A DNA stretch of 64,000 bases from Rubellimicrobium sp. (GTDB lineage: Bacteria; Pseudomonadota; Alphaproteobacteria; Rhodobacterales; Rhodobacteraceae), in assembly GCA_020852925.1 (NCBI GenBank), contig JADYZU010000051.1, positions 1 through 64,000 of the forward strand, written 5' to 3'. The translations under genes and the position numbers were made by a program. The notes below the pieces were generated by a model. That model was not told the origin of the DNA and ran no database searches. It saw only the letters and a program-made list of their open reading frames with translations. This document shows positions 27,671 through 36,166 of the stretch, in pieces. Numbering within the stretch: position 1 is the stretch's first letter; each line of letters opens with the position of its first letter.

Positions 27671-28341
27671 GCGATCCGCTCGCCTGCCTGCGCGCCCTTC
27701 TGCCGGGGCGCGCGGTTGCGGCGGGCGGGCCGGTCGCGGCGCTCCAGCAGCCGCTGTGGCCCGGCGAAGCGGCGGCGCTGACGCGCGCGCGCGCCCCCCG
27801 GCGGGCCGATTTCACCGCCGGGCGCAGCGCGGCGCGGGCGGCGCTGGCGCTTCTGGGGCACGAACCGGCGGCGCTGCCCCGCGATCCGCGCGGGCCGGCA
27901 ATCTGGCCGGCGGGCGTGGCCGGGTCGATCAGCCATGGCGCCGGCTGGGCCATGGCCATCGCCGCACCCGCCGCCGCGCAGGCCGCGCTTGGCCTTGATG
28001 TCGAGGGCGCGGGCGCCCCCCTGCCCCTGCCCGAGATCGCCCGCCCCGAAGAGATCGCCGCGCTGGGATCGCTTGACCCGGTGGTGCTGTTCTCGGCCAA
28101 GGAGGCGGCCTACAAGGCGCAATTCGCGCTGAGTGGCCGGATGCTCGGCTTTCACGATCTGGTCGTCACGTTCGACGGCGCGGCCTTTGCCGCCCGGCTG
28201 GCCATGCCCGGACGCGAATCCGACCCCGCGAACCGCGTCACCGGGCGCTGGGGCCGGGCCGGGGCGCTGATCCTGGCCGTCGCCGCGATCCCCGCCCGAA
28301 GCGTTCGCGGAAACAGTGCGTTGCCGTCCCGCCCCGCATGA
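27667..28341 (+). CDS. 4'-phosphopantetheinyl transferase (Sfp/EntD type)
   Basis: 224-residue transferase that moves the phosphopantetheine arm of coenzyme A onto carrier-protein serines, here presumably Ser1786 of the PKS and Ser1427 of the NRPS. Core motifs are GSISHGAGWA (substrate-binding His), GLDVEGAG (magnesium-binding Asp and Glu) and LFSAKEAAYKAQF (WSxKEA-type catalytic block). The size fits the EntD-like secondary-metabolite branch rather than the 120-residue AcpS. It begins with a GTG overlapping the NRPS stop (GTGA), so it is the last gene of the flippase-PKS-GT-NRPS operon. A stem, AGCCGC (28349-28354) with GCGGCT (28364-28369), follows but has no T-run. Confidence 0.93.
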   Translation: MSDPLACLRALLPGRAVAAGGPVAALQQPLWPGEAAALTRARAPRRADFTAGRSAARAALALLGHEPAALPRDPRGPAIWPAGVAGSISHGAGWAMAIAAPAAAQAALGLDVEGAGAPLPLPEIARPEEIAALGSLDPVVLFSAKEAAYKAQFALSGRMLGFHDLVVTFDGAAFAARLAMPGRESDPANRVTGRWGRAGALILAVAAIPARSVRGNSALPSRPA

Positions 28342-28483
28342 ACGCTAGAGCCGCGCGGCAATTGCGGCTAGATTGTGCAACGGGTGAGGCGGCAATCGGG
28401 CGCGGGCAATCAGGCCGCGGCACGGCGGTCCTTGCCCGTTGCGTGCCCCGGCAGGAACCTGACCGCCGCGAAGGAGCACGGGT

Positions 28484-29845
28484 TTGGACAGGATCGGAAC
28501 ATTGGGGGATCTGCGCAGGGCGCTGTGGCGGCGGGGCTGGCAGATCGCGCTTGTCCTTGCGATCGGGCTGCCGCTGGCGGTGGCCTTTGCGCTGTCGCGC
28601 CCCAAAAGCTATGAGGCCACCGCCGTCATCCAGATCGAGGCGCCCGAAGTCACCGTCACCACCGCCGGGCAGGTGCGCGGGCTGACGGCGGACGGGCAGC
28701 TCGACCTCATCACCCAGCACATGATGGCGCGCGACAACATGCTGCGGCTGATCGCGGAACATGGCCTGTTCGCCGATCTGGGATCCGAGACCGAGCGGAT
28801 CGCTGCGCTGCGCCGGGCCATCGCCACGGTCAAGCTGGTCGATCCGGCGCAGGCCTGGCGCCCGGATGTGCAGCCCTCGGGCCTGTCGATCACGCTGCGC
28901 CTCGACGATCCGCAGAAGGCGGCGGCGGTGGCGAATGCGCTTCTGGACCAGATCATCACCGAGTCGCGCGACCGGGCCGAGGGGCGGGCGGCGCGCACCC
29001 TGGAATTCCTGACCGCCGAAGAGGCGCGGGTTTCGGCCGCGCTGGCCGGGATCGAGGGGCAGATCGCCACCTTCCGCGCCACCCATGTCGATTCGCTGCC
29101 CGAGGGCCTGACCGCCCAGCGAGACCGCATGACCCGCCTGGCCGAGACGCGGCTCGCGCTCGAGCAGGAGCGGCTGGGCCTTCAGGGCGCACAGGCCCGG
29201 ATGCGCCCCGAGGAAGTGGCCGCGCAAGAGGCGCTGCTGACCGAACGGATCGGCCTGGTGGATGCCGATATCGCCACGGTCGAGGCGGCGCTGGCCGCCG
29301 CGCCGGATGTCGAACGCCAGCTGACCGCGCTGACGCGCACGCTCGACCAGCTCGAGGCGGAACTGACGGTCCTGACCACCCAGCGCACCGAGGCGGCGAC
29401 GGCCCAGCTTCTGGCGACGCAGGAGCAGGCTGAAAGGTTCGTCGTCCTCGAACGGGCGATGGTGCCGGAATTTCCGGTCTCGACCAGCCGCAGCCGCCTT
29501 GCGGCGGCGGGCGGGGTGCTGGTGGCGATGGCGGCTGTGGGCCTTGCTCTGGTGCTGGAGTGGATGCAGCCGGCGATCCGCACCGCCGAACAGATGGAGC
29601 GCGCGCTGGGTGTGCAGCCGGTGATCGTGGTGCCGCGCCTGCACTCGCGCCGGGGGCGGATGCGGCGGCGGATGGCCTGGGCGATCGGCACGCTCGCGGC
29701 CCTTGGGGCGGCGATCCTCGGGGGGCTGATCTGGGGGCAGGAGGCGCTGCGCCTGCTGGGGCAGCGGCGCGTGGCGGTGCCGGTCGCGCTGGAAGGCGGG
29801 CACCGCGAAGGGCGCGCGGGCGGTCAGCGGCGCCGGACGGCCTAG
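28484..29845 (+). CDS. Wzz/GumC-like polysaccharide chain-length protein
   Basis: 453-residue inner-membrane protein of the PCP family that sets glycan chain length and works with the BY-kinase. An N-terminal cytoplasmic tail leads into a membrane helix at about 20-38. There follows a Wzz beta-domain (SYEATAVIQIEAPEV) and a long coiled-coil periplasmic region at about 170-310. A second helix lies at about 340-365, then a cytoplasmic segment ending in VQPVIVVPRLHS, resembling the linker that joins PCP to kinase domains in fused proteins, then an extra helix at about 395-415 and a basic tail. The fused kinase is replaced by the separate, convergent ATPase gene next door. Start is a TTG preceded by AAGGAG at ideal spacing. 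The two stop codons overlap within CTAG. Confidence 0.85.
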   Translation: MDRIGTLGDLRRALWRRGWQIALVLAIGLPLAVAFALSRPKSYEATAVIQIEAPEVTVTTAGQVRGLTADGQLDLITQHMMARDNMLRLIAEHGLFADLGSETERIAALRRAIATVKLVDPAQAWRPDVQPSGLSITLRLDDPQKAAAVANALLDQIITESRDRAEGRAARTLEFLTAEEARVSAALAGIEGQIATFRATHVDSLPEGLTAQRDRMTRLAETRLALEQERLGLQGAQARMRPEEVAAQEALLTERIGLVDADIATVEAALAAAPDVERQLTALTRTLDQLEAELTVLTTQRTEAATAQLLATQEQAERFVVLERAMVPEFPVSTSRSRLAAAGGVLVAMAAVGLALVLEWMQPAIRTAEQMERALGVQPVIVVPRLHSRRGRMRRRMAWAIGTLAALGAAILGGLIWGQEALRLLGQRRVAVPVALEGGHREGRAGGQRRRTA

Positions 29846-30882
29846 TCGTAGGCGTAGCTGTAGGCGGCCTCGGCCCCGCCTTCGGCCCGGTTCAGGATCA
29901 TGCCCAGCAGCGGCTTCTCCTCGCCGATGCGGCGGATCGCTTCGCGGATCTGGCGCGGCGTGGTGACGCCGCCGCCCACCACCATCAGGATGCAGTCGTA
30001 ATGCGGCGCCAGCGCGATCACGTCATCCTGCGCCAGCGCCGGCGGCAGATCGAACAGGACCAGATCCGGCGCGAGGTCGGCGTCGATCCGCGCCAGCGCC
30101 GCCGCCATTTCCGGCGCGTGGAACAGTTCCGCGGCAAAGGGCTCGGCGCGGTCATTGAGGCCAAGCGCGACATTGCCGCCGATCTGAAGCCGGTTCGCGC
30201 CGAAGCGGCAGAGGTGATCGACCGGCGCCACCTGCCCGCGCAACATCTGGGCGATGGGGCCGGGGGCGGTGACGCCCAGGGTGCGCGCCAGGGCCGGCAC
30301 CCGCAGGTCCAGATCCAGCAGCACCGTGCGCCGGTCGCCATAACGCGACAGGGTGACGGCCAGGTTCAGCGCGGTAAAGGTCTTGCCGCAGCCCTTGGTG
30401 GGCGAGGTGATGCCGACACGCCGCCAGCCCCGTTCGGCCATCGCCTGCACCATGCGCGTGCGCAGCACGTCAAAGGCGCCATGCGCGGGATCGGTGCGCC
30501 GGGCGGTGATGATCAGGTTGTCCTCAAGCCGGTCCGCATCGACCGGCACGGTATCGAGCCGCGCCCAGTTCGCCTCTGCCGCCGGCCCCTGCAGTGCGGG
30601 CACGGGTGCGGGCGCGGGAGCAGGAGCAGGTTCGGGCGCTGACGGCGCTGGGCCGGATGACGGCGGCGGCGAAGTCGGCGGCGGCGGCGCAATCCCGGCC
30701 TCCTGCGCGGCAAGGATCAGTTCGCGCAGCCCGGCCAGCCCCGACGGGCCGGGATCGGTCGGCGGGGGCGCCGCCTGCCGGGCGGGCGACAGCGCGGCGA
30801 TCTGCGCCAGAACCCGCGCGCGCGCGTCCGGATCAAGGCGCCCGCGCCGTTTCGTCCTGTCCGAATCGCCCATCGCACCCAT
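29842..30882 (-). CDS. BY-kinase-like P-loop ATPase (CpsD/CapB type)
   Basis: 346-residue cytoplasmic ATPase related to bacterial tyrosine kinases that control Wzx/Wzy polymerisation. The N-terminal 100 residues are low-complexity and proline/alanine-rich. The Walker A motif is SPTKGCGKTFTALNLA, Walker A' is VLLDLDLRVP and Walker B is LVLFDLPPA. A short tyrosine cluster, YSYAYD, ends the protein and is a plausible autophosphorylation tail. The start at 30882 has AGGA immediately before it; a second ATG at 30873 has better spacing. It converges with the Wzz-like gene and is the last gene of the minus-strand glycosylation set. Kinase activity versus plain ATPase is an inference. Confidence 0.85.
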   Translation of the reverse strand: MGAMGDSDRTKRRGRLDPDARARVLAQIAALSPARQAAPPPTDPGPSGLAGLRELILAAQEAGIAPPPPTSPPPSSGPAPSAPEPAPAPAPAPVPALQGPAAEANWARLDTVPVDADRLEDNLIITARRTDPAHGAFDVLRTRMVQAMAERGWRRVGITSPTKGCGKTFTALNLAVTLSRYGDRRTVLLDLDLRVPALARTLGVTAPGPIAQMLRGQVAPVDHLCRFGANRLQIGGNVALGLNDRAEPFAAELFHAPEMAAALARIDADLAPDLVLFDLPPALAQDDVIALAPHYDCILMVVGGGVTTPRQIREAIRRIGEEKPLLGMILNRAEGGAEAAYSYAYD

Positions 30883-30965
30883 TCCTGCCCGGCCCCGCTG
30901 ATGGCCTTGCCCCGTTCAACCCCGACAATCTGGCATTTCTGGGCCGGAAACCCAGCAGTCCCCGG

Positions 30966-33056
30966 TCACAACCCGAAGAGCGGCAGCGCCGCCACGGCGC
31001 GTTCGCCAAAACGCACCCGATCCGCCTCGGGTTGCCAGCCGAGGATCGCCTTGGCGTGGCGGTTGTCGAACCGCGACAGATGCCCGCGCGACAGCCAGTC
31101 CGCCCGCGACACCGCCAGCGCATCGGCACGGCGCAGCACATGGGTCTTGAGCGCGCCCTTCACCCGGTCCGCCAGCCACATCGCCCCGAGCGACCCGCTG
31201 CGCACATGGATGCGGGCGCCGGTGCGGGAATGGATCAGGTCGAACCACTCGCGCGCCGACAGTTCCACATCGCCCGTCAGGTTGAACGAGGTGCCGCGCG
31301 CCTGCGCCAGTCCGATCATGCGCACCAGCGCCCCGGCCAGGTCGTCGACCAGGACGAAGGGCAGCGGATTGCGCCCGTCCCCCCACAGCCGCACCGCCCC
31401 GGCCCCGTGCCAGCGCCCGATCCCCCAGTGCTGAAGCGGGCCGTCGCCCCCGACCACGATCCCCGGCCTTGCGATGGTCAGCGCAAGGCCGCGTTCCCCG
31501 GCCAGCAGGGTCAGGCGCCGCTCGCCCTCGGCCTTGGAGCGCGCATAGAGGTTGCGCGCCTCGAGCGGGCCGAAATCCGTCGCTTCGGTGATGACAAGGC
31601 GGGGATCCGACATGTCGTAAGAGGCGATGGTGCCGGCATGGACCAGATGCCCCACCCCCGCCGCCGCTGCGGCGCGGCCGATGGCCAGGGTGGCGCCCAC
31701 GTCATGCGCCAGCGCGGCCGCCCAGGTCTTTTCCAGCGCGCGCGCAAGGTTGAACACGACACCGATGCCCTGCATGGCATCGGTCAGGCCCGCTTCGTCC
31801 GAAGGGGCGACGGGCAGGGTCTCCACCGCATGGCCCAGATCGCCGAAAGGGCCGGTGCGCCCGCGCGACAGCACCCGCACCCCATGCCCCTGCGCCACCA
31901 GCGCGCGCACGAGGGCGCGGCCGATATAGCCGGTGCCGCCGATCACCATGACATCGGGCCGCCGCGCAAGCGGACGGATCGCGGGCGCGGGCGGGGCGGG
32001 CGGCAGCAGGGCGATGGCGTCATGCAGCGCCGCCATGACCGCGGCCGCAGCCGGGGCGCCGATGGCGGGATCGGGCGTGCCGCGGCGGATCTGGTCGCGA
32101 AAGGCGGCGGCGGTGGCCCGGAACGACAGGGCATAGGGCTGCCGGCGGTTCAGGCTGAGACCCTGACGGGCGGCGTTCACCACCCCCTCGCGCAGGTGCT
32201 GCCCGGCCAGCGAGAGTTCGCGCAGCAGCGGGCTCAGCACCAGTTCGGCGCTGTTGTCGCGCTCGAGGGTCAGGGTGTCGCGGGCGAAATCCATCCGCGC
32301 GATCCCGGACGATCCGCGCAGCGTCACGCTGCGGTCATCCAGCGTCTCGACCAGCGACAGGTGCAGCGTCACATCGACCGCGCCCGCCCGGCCGATGATC
32401 CGCCAGCCCTGATGCCGCACCCCGGCGCCGCCGGGCAGGTCGATCGGCTGCGTCAGGAACAGGCCGTCGATCTGCGGCCGCCCGAACAGATCGACGACAA
32501 AGCCCATCGGATGCGGCCCGAGTTCCAGAAGCAGGTTCCCCTCGTCGCGCAGGGGCCAGATCGTCGACGGGCCCGAGCGCAGCGGCGCGAACGGCAGTGC
32601 CCAGTCCACCCGGACCGACGAGATGCGCCCCAGAACCCCGGCATCCACCAGCCGCCGCAGCCGCCGCCACGCGGGCAGGCCAAGGAAATTGTGCCCGACG
32701 GCCAGTTGCCGCCCGGCGGCAGCGGCGGCGGCCTGCATCTGCGCCACCTCGTCCAGGGTGGTGGCCATCGGCTTTTCCACCAGCACATGCAGGCCGGCGC
32801 CCAGCGCCTCGGACGCGAGGGCGGCGTGGGTGGCGGGCGGGGTCAGGACATGGACGGCATCGACCGCGCCGGCCATGGCGGCGACGGCGGGAAAGAACGG
32901 CACGCCCAGCGCATCGGCCAGGGCCCTGCCCGCCTCGGGCTGGGCGTCGCAGACCGCGCCCAGGCGCAGCCCCGCCGTGGCGCGCACCGCCTCCGCGTGC
33001 CAGCCGGCGATGTAACCCGCGCCGATCAGGCCGATCCTGATGTCATCCCTGTCCAT
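30966..33056 (-). CDS. Fusion: Gfo/Idh/MocA oxidoreductase plus NAD-dependent epimerase/dehydratase
   Basis: 696 residues containing two complete Rossmann enzymes in one chain. Residues 1-about 360 are a Gfo/Idh/MocA oxidoreductase (IGLIGAGYIAGWHAEAV, catalytic-motif VEKPMATT at 93-100, GHNFLGLPAWRRL). After a proline/alanine linker, residues about 372-696 are an extended SDR (VMVIGGTGYIGRALV, then NLYARSKAEGE with the Tyr-Lys pair). The product probably carries out two consecutive steps on a nucleotide-sugar or lipid-linked sugar, for example oxidation followed by epimerisation or reduction. Start: the ATG at 33054-33056 preceded by GGGGG; an upstream extension to 33386 reads through low-quality Arg/Trp-rich sequence that is antisense-like and is rejected. 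It overlaps the GT2 gene by 14 bases. Confidence 0.88.
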   Translation of the reverse strand: MDRDDIRIGLIGAGYIAGWHAEAVRATAGLRLGAVCDAQPEAGRALADALGVPFFPAVAAMAGAVDAVHVLTPPATHAALASEALGAGLHVLVEKPMATTLDEVAQMQAAAAAAGRQLAVGHNFLGLPAWRRLRRLVDAGVLGRISSVRVDWALPFAPLRSGPSTIWPLRDEGNLLLELGPHPMGFVVDLFGRPQIDGLFLTQPIDLPGGAGVRHQGWRIIGRAGAVDVTLHLSLVETLDDRSVTLRGSSGIARMDFARDTLTLERDNSAELVLSPLLRELSLAGQHLREGVVNAARQGLSLNRRQPYALSFRATAAAFRDQIRRGTPDPAIGAPAAAAVMAALHDAIALLPPAPPAPAIRPLARRPDVMVIGGTGYIGRALVRALVAQGHGVRVLSRGRTGPFGDLGHAVETLPVAPSDEAGLTDAMQGIGVVFNLARALEKTWAAALAHDVGATLAIGRAAAAAGVGHLVHAGTIASYDMSDPRLVITEATDFGPLEARNLYARSKAEGERRLTLLAGERGLALTIARPGIVVGGDGPLQHWGIGRWHGAGAVRLWGDGRNPLPFVLVDDLAGALVRMIGLAQARGTSFNLTGDVELSAREWFDLIHSRTGARIHVRSGSLGAMWLADRVKGALKTHVLRRADALAVSRADWLSRGHLSRFDNRHAKAILGWQPEADRVRFGERAVAALPLFGL

Positions 33057-34053
33057 CGGGCCCCCGCCTGTATTCGATGATCCGCACCCCGGCCCGCCGC
33101 CCGCCGCGCAGGTGGAACCGCGCCATGCCGATGAATTGCGGCACCTTGGCCAGCACGAACAGCCCGGCCACCCGCCACTCCAGCCCGCGCGCCAGTCGCT
33201 GCGCCCCAAGCCAGCGGCGGAGGCGCAGCAGGTTGATGCCGAAGGCCGCCACCGCCGCCGCCGCGCCCCACCACAGGCCCGCCGCCAGCGACAGGACCAG
33301 CGCCAGCGGCAGCGCGGCGCCATAGACGATGGCGCGGCGCCGTTCGGCGCGGAAATGCGGCGGATGCATCCCGCCCACCTCGGCAAAGCCCTGCCCGGTG
33401 CGCAGGTTGCGCCGCCACCACGCGCGCAGGCGGGTCATGGCGATGTCGTGCCGGGTCATGGCCAGCGGCAGGCGCAGCGCACCGTGGCCGGCCTTGCGCA
33501 GGCGGATGACGAATTCCTCGTCCTCGGAGGCGACGATGGCGGGGTCAAAGCCGCCCACCGCGTCAAAGGCCGCCGCGCGCAGCAGCATGTCGCCGCCACA
33601 GGCCGCGATCGGACCTGCGGGCCGGTGCCATTCGATGGCGGTCATGGCGTGATAGGCATTGGCGGCGGGGCGTTCCTCTTCGCGCCAGCCGGTGACCAGC
33701 GCCAGGCCCGGATCGGCGTCAAGCGCCGCGATCCCCGCCGCGATCCAGCCGGGCACGAGGGTGCAGTCGCCATCGACGAACTGCACGAATTCCGGCAGGC
33801 CCTGCGCGCGCAGGGCGGCGAACCCCTCGTTGCGGCCGCGCGCGGCGGAGAAGGGCGTGGCGGGGTCAAGCTCCACCACCAGCGCGCCCAGCGACCGGGC
33901 CAGGGCGGCGCTGCCGTCCGAGGAACCCGAATCGACATAGACCACGACCCCCGCCTGCGCGCGCAACGAGTGCAGGCAGGCGGCAAGGCGCGCGCCTTCG
34001 TTGCGGCCGATGGCGATGGCGGCGACACGGGTCATGGCGGTCATGGCAGTCAT
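33043..34053 (-). CDS. Glycosyltransferase family 2, membrane-associated
   Basis: 336-residue GT2 protein. The GT-A domain shows VAAIAIGRNEGARLAACLHSL, VYVDSGSSDGS, the GRNEGF loop, VQFVDGDCTL with the DXD-like residues, GGDMLLRAAAFDAVGGFD and ASEDEEFVIRLR. Two hydrophobic segments at about 235-275 anchor the C-terminal part. The start lies in a tandem repeat of ATGACNGCC, giving three in-frame ATG codons (34053, 34044, 34035); which is used cannot be decided. It overlaps the upstream GT4 gene by ATGA and the downstream fusion gene by 14 bases. Confidence 0.87.
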   Translation of the reverse strand: MTAMTAMTRVAAIAIGRNEGARLAACLHSLRAQAGVVVYVDSGSSDGSAALARSLGALVVELDPATPFSAARGRNEGFAALRAQGLPEFVQFVDGDCTLVPGWIAAGIAALDADPGLALVTGWREEERPAANAYHAMTAIEWHRPAGPIAACGGDMLLRAAAFDAVGGFDPAIVASEDEEFVIRLRKAGHGALRLPLAMTRHDIAMTRLRAWWRRNLRTGQGFAEVGGMHPPHFRAERRRAIVYGAALPLALVLSLAAGLWWGAAAAVAAFGINLLRLRRWLGAQRLARGLEWRVAGLFVLAKVPQFIGMARFHLRGGRRAGVRIIEYRRGPDGQG

Positions 34054-35297
34054 GGCAGAGCCCCGGGCCTGATGTCCGGGCAGACCCCGCCCCGCGCCGC
34101 CGTGGCCAGGAGCGTGGCCAGACGCCGCGCCTCGGTGCGGCTGTCGAAGGCGGCCTCGACCTGCGCGCGCGCGGCCGCGCCCATCGCCGAGGGCGCGTCA
34201 AGCGCGGCCAGGATCGCGCGGGCCAGCAGCGCGGCATTGCCCGGCGCCACCAGATGCCCCGAGACCCCGTCCTCCACCAGTTCCGTCACGCCGCCCACGC
34301 GGGTGGCGACCACCGGCAGGCGCGCGGCCATCGCCTCCATCAGCACCACCGGCACCCCTTCGGCGAACGAGGGCAGGACCAGCACATCGGCCTCGGCCAG
34401 CGCGCCGGCGACGAAATCGGCATCGCGGTAGCCGGTGAAGCGCAGCGCATCGCCCAGGCCCAGCGCGCGGCCCTCCTCTTCCAGCAGGGCGCGTTCCGGC
34501 CCGTCTCCGATCAGGGTGAGCGTGACCTCGGGCCGCAGCGCCCGCACGGCGGACAGCGCCTGAAACAGCACCGGCACGCCCTTGACCCCGGCCAGACGGC
34601 CCACGAACAGCAGCCGCCCCCGCCCGGGAACCCGCGGGCGGCCGTAGCGGGCAGGATCGACGCCGCAATGCACCACATGCAGCCGCGGCCAGTGGACCCG
34701 CGCGGCATGGAGCATCGCCTGCGCACGGGCAAAATCCGAGATGCAGGCGACAAAGGCCGCGCGCGCGATCTTTTCATCCAGCCGCCAGTGCCCCGGCTCG
34801 GCCAGATCGTCGGGGCCGTGCAGGGTGAAGCTGTAGGGAATCCCGGTCAGTTCCGAGGCCAGCATCGCCACGGTGCAACTGGCCTTGGCGATGTGGTTGT
34901 GCAGATGCACCACCCCTTGCGCCCGCATCCAGCGAGCCAGGGTCAGGGCCTCGGCGAAATAGATGAGGTTCCAGACCCGCCCGCGCAGGCCGCGCGGCGC
35001 GGTGCGCCAGGCCAGCGCCAGCGCCCGCAGGAACCGCCCCGGCCGGGCGAGTGCCGCGAGTTTGGCCAGCACCAGGCGCGGATGCGCGGTGGCCTCGAGG
35101 ACGTGGAAGGTGCCGGCCTGTTCGGCGCGCTGTTCGGGGCCGACCATGTGCTCGGGCCCGGTGCGGCGGATGCTTGCGGTCAGGACCGTGATCCCCGCCC
35201 CGCGCAGCGCGGCCACCTCGCGCTGGATGAAGGTATCGGTGGCGCGGGGATATTCGCCGGTGAGATACGCCACCGGCCCGGGAAGCGGCGCGTTCAT
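34050..35297 (-). CDS. Glycosyltransferase, GT4 family (colanic acid type)
   Basis: 415-residue GT-B enzyme. The N terminus PVAYLTGEYPRATDTFIQREVAAL and the middle VVHLHNHIAKASCTVAML and YSFTLHGPDDLAEP resemble WcaL/EPS GT4 enzymes that recognise lipid-linked acceptors. The donor domain reads LLFVGRLAGVKGVPVLFQAL, TLIGDGPERALLE and SFAEGVPVVLMEAMAARLPVVAT with the conserved acidic pair. Overlaps the downstream GT2 start by ATGA and the upstream SDR stop by ATGA, so it belongs to a six-gene minus-strand operon (37278 to 29842). Confidence 0.9.
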   Translation of the reverse strand: MNAPLPGPVAYLTGEYPRATDTFIQREVAALRGAGITVLTASIRRTGPEHMVGPEQRAEQAGTFHVLEATAHPRLVLAKLAALARPGRFLRALALAWRTAPRGLRGRVWNLIYFAEALTLARWMRAQGVVHLHNHIAKASCTVAMLASELTGIPYSFTLHGPDDLAEPGHWRLDEKIARAAFVACISDFARAQAMLHAARVHWPRLHVVHCGVDPARYGRPRVPGRGRLLFVGRLAGVKGVPVLFQALSAVRALRPEVTLTLIGDGPERALLEEEGRALGLGDALRFTGYRDADFVAGALAEADVLVLPSFAEGVPVVLMEAMAARLPVVATRVGGVTELVEDGVSGHLVAPGNAALLARAILAALDAPSAMGAAARAQVEAAFDSRTEARRLATLLATAARGGVCPDIRPGALP

Positions 35298-36166
35298 GCG
35301 GCCTCCTTCATGCCGGCGTCAAAGCCCGTCACCGGGCGCCAGCCCAGCGCATGGAGCCGCGCATTGTCATAGCGGCGCGGTGCCATGCGCGCATGAAGCA
35401 CCGGGCGGCGCAACAGCCCCGGCGCGCGCGCGCCAAGGGGCGCGGCCAGGATCGCCGCCAGATCGACGAGCGCGAAGGGCAACGGCAGCACCAGACGCGG
35501 CCGCCCCGGCATCGCGGCCAGATAGCGCGCGGCATCGGGGCGTTCGTCATCGACGACGTGGACGATCTCGACCCCGCTCCAGTCGCCCTCGGCCGCGATC
35601 ACAAGGGCGAGGGCGGCGTTCGTGACATGCGACAGCGGGATCTCGCCCCGGCCCAGACGCAGGAACAGCGGGCCGGCACACAGGCCCAGATGCGCGTTCC
35701 ACAGCCGCCCGCGCCCCCACAGCGCGCCCAGACGCAGGATGCGCAGCGGCTGACCCTGCGCGGCGGCCTTTTCCTGGGCGATCTTGGCGCGGGTATAGGC
35801 GTCGCGCAGATGCGGGCGCGGATCGGGGGGCGTGGTTTCGTCCACCACGCGCGCCATGCCGTCGCAGACGGCGATGGACCCGGCCAGCACCATCGGCACC
35901 CGCGCCGCGGCGATCAGGCGCGTGGCCTCGACGGTATCGCGGCGGTGCCGGGCATCGTCGCCGGTCAGCGCCCCGGCGCAATGGATGATGCGGGCGACGC
36001 CGCGCAGCGCCTCGAGCGGGACGCCCTCGGCCAGATCGCAGGCCACATCGCCCCCCGGCCCGCGCGTCAGCCGGCGCACCTCGTGCCCGCGCGCCCGCGC
36101 GGCGGCCACCACGGCGCGCCCCAGAAACCCGTCCGCGCCGGTGACAAGCAGACTCAGACCGCCCAT
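35294..36166 (-). CDS. NAD-dependent epimerase/dehydratase (extended SDR)
   Basis: 290-residue SDR protein. SLLVTGADGFLGRAVV binds the nucleotide cofactor, IIHCAGALTGDD marks the NAG-like strand, VLAGSIAVCDG carries the catalytic Ser region and DAYTRAKIAQEKAA holds the Tyr-x-x-x-Lys pair. The family includes UDP-glucose epimerases and sugar ketoreductases; the substrate cannot be read. It overlaps the upstream Gfo/Idh gene by 13 bases and the downstream GT4 gene by 4 bases. With two Gfo/Idh domains nearby it suggests synthesis of an unusual oxidised or epimerised sugar. Confidence 0.85.
   Translation of the reverse strand: MGGLSLLVTGADGFLGRAVVAAARARGHEVRRLTRGPGGDVACDLAEGVPLEALRGVARIIHCAGALTGDDARHRRDTVEATRLIAAARVPMVLAGSIAVCDGMARVVDETTPPDPRPHLRDAYTRAKIAQEKAAAQGQPLRILRLGALWGRGRLWNAHLGLCAGPLFLRLGRGEIPLSHVTNAALALVIAAEGDWSGVEIVHVVDDERPDAARYLAAMPGRPRLVLPLPFALVDLAAILAAPLGARAPGLLRRPVLHARMAPRRYDNARLHALGWRPVTGFDAGMKEAA

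Noticed and set aside
28349-28369. Terminator after the phosphopantetheinyl transferase gene
   Set aside because: A 6-bp stem (AGCCGC/GCGGCT) without a T-run; too weak to call.
33057-33386. N-terminal extension of the fused oxidoreductase
   Set aside because: Trp/Arg/Cys-rich sequence is another reading frame of the GT2 gene; the Rossmann start and ribosome-binding site are at 33056.
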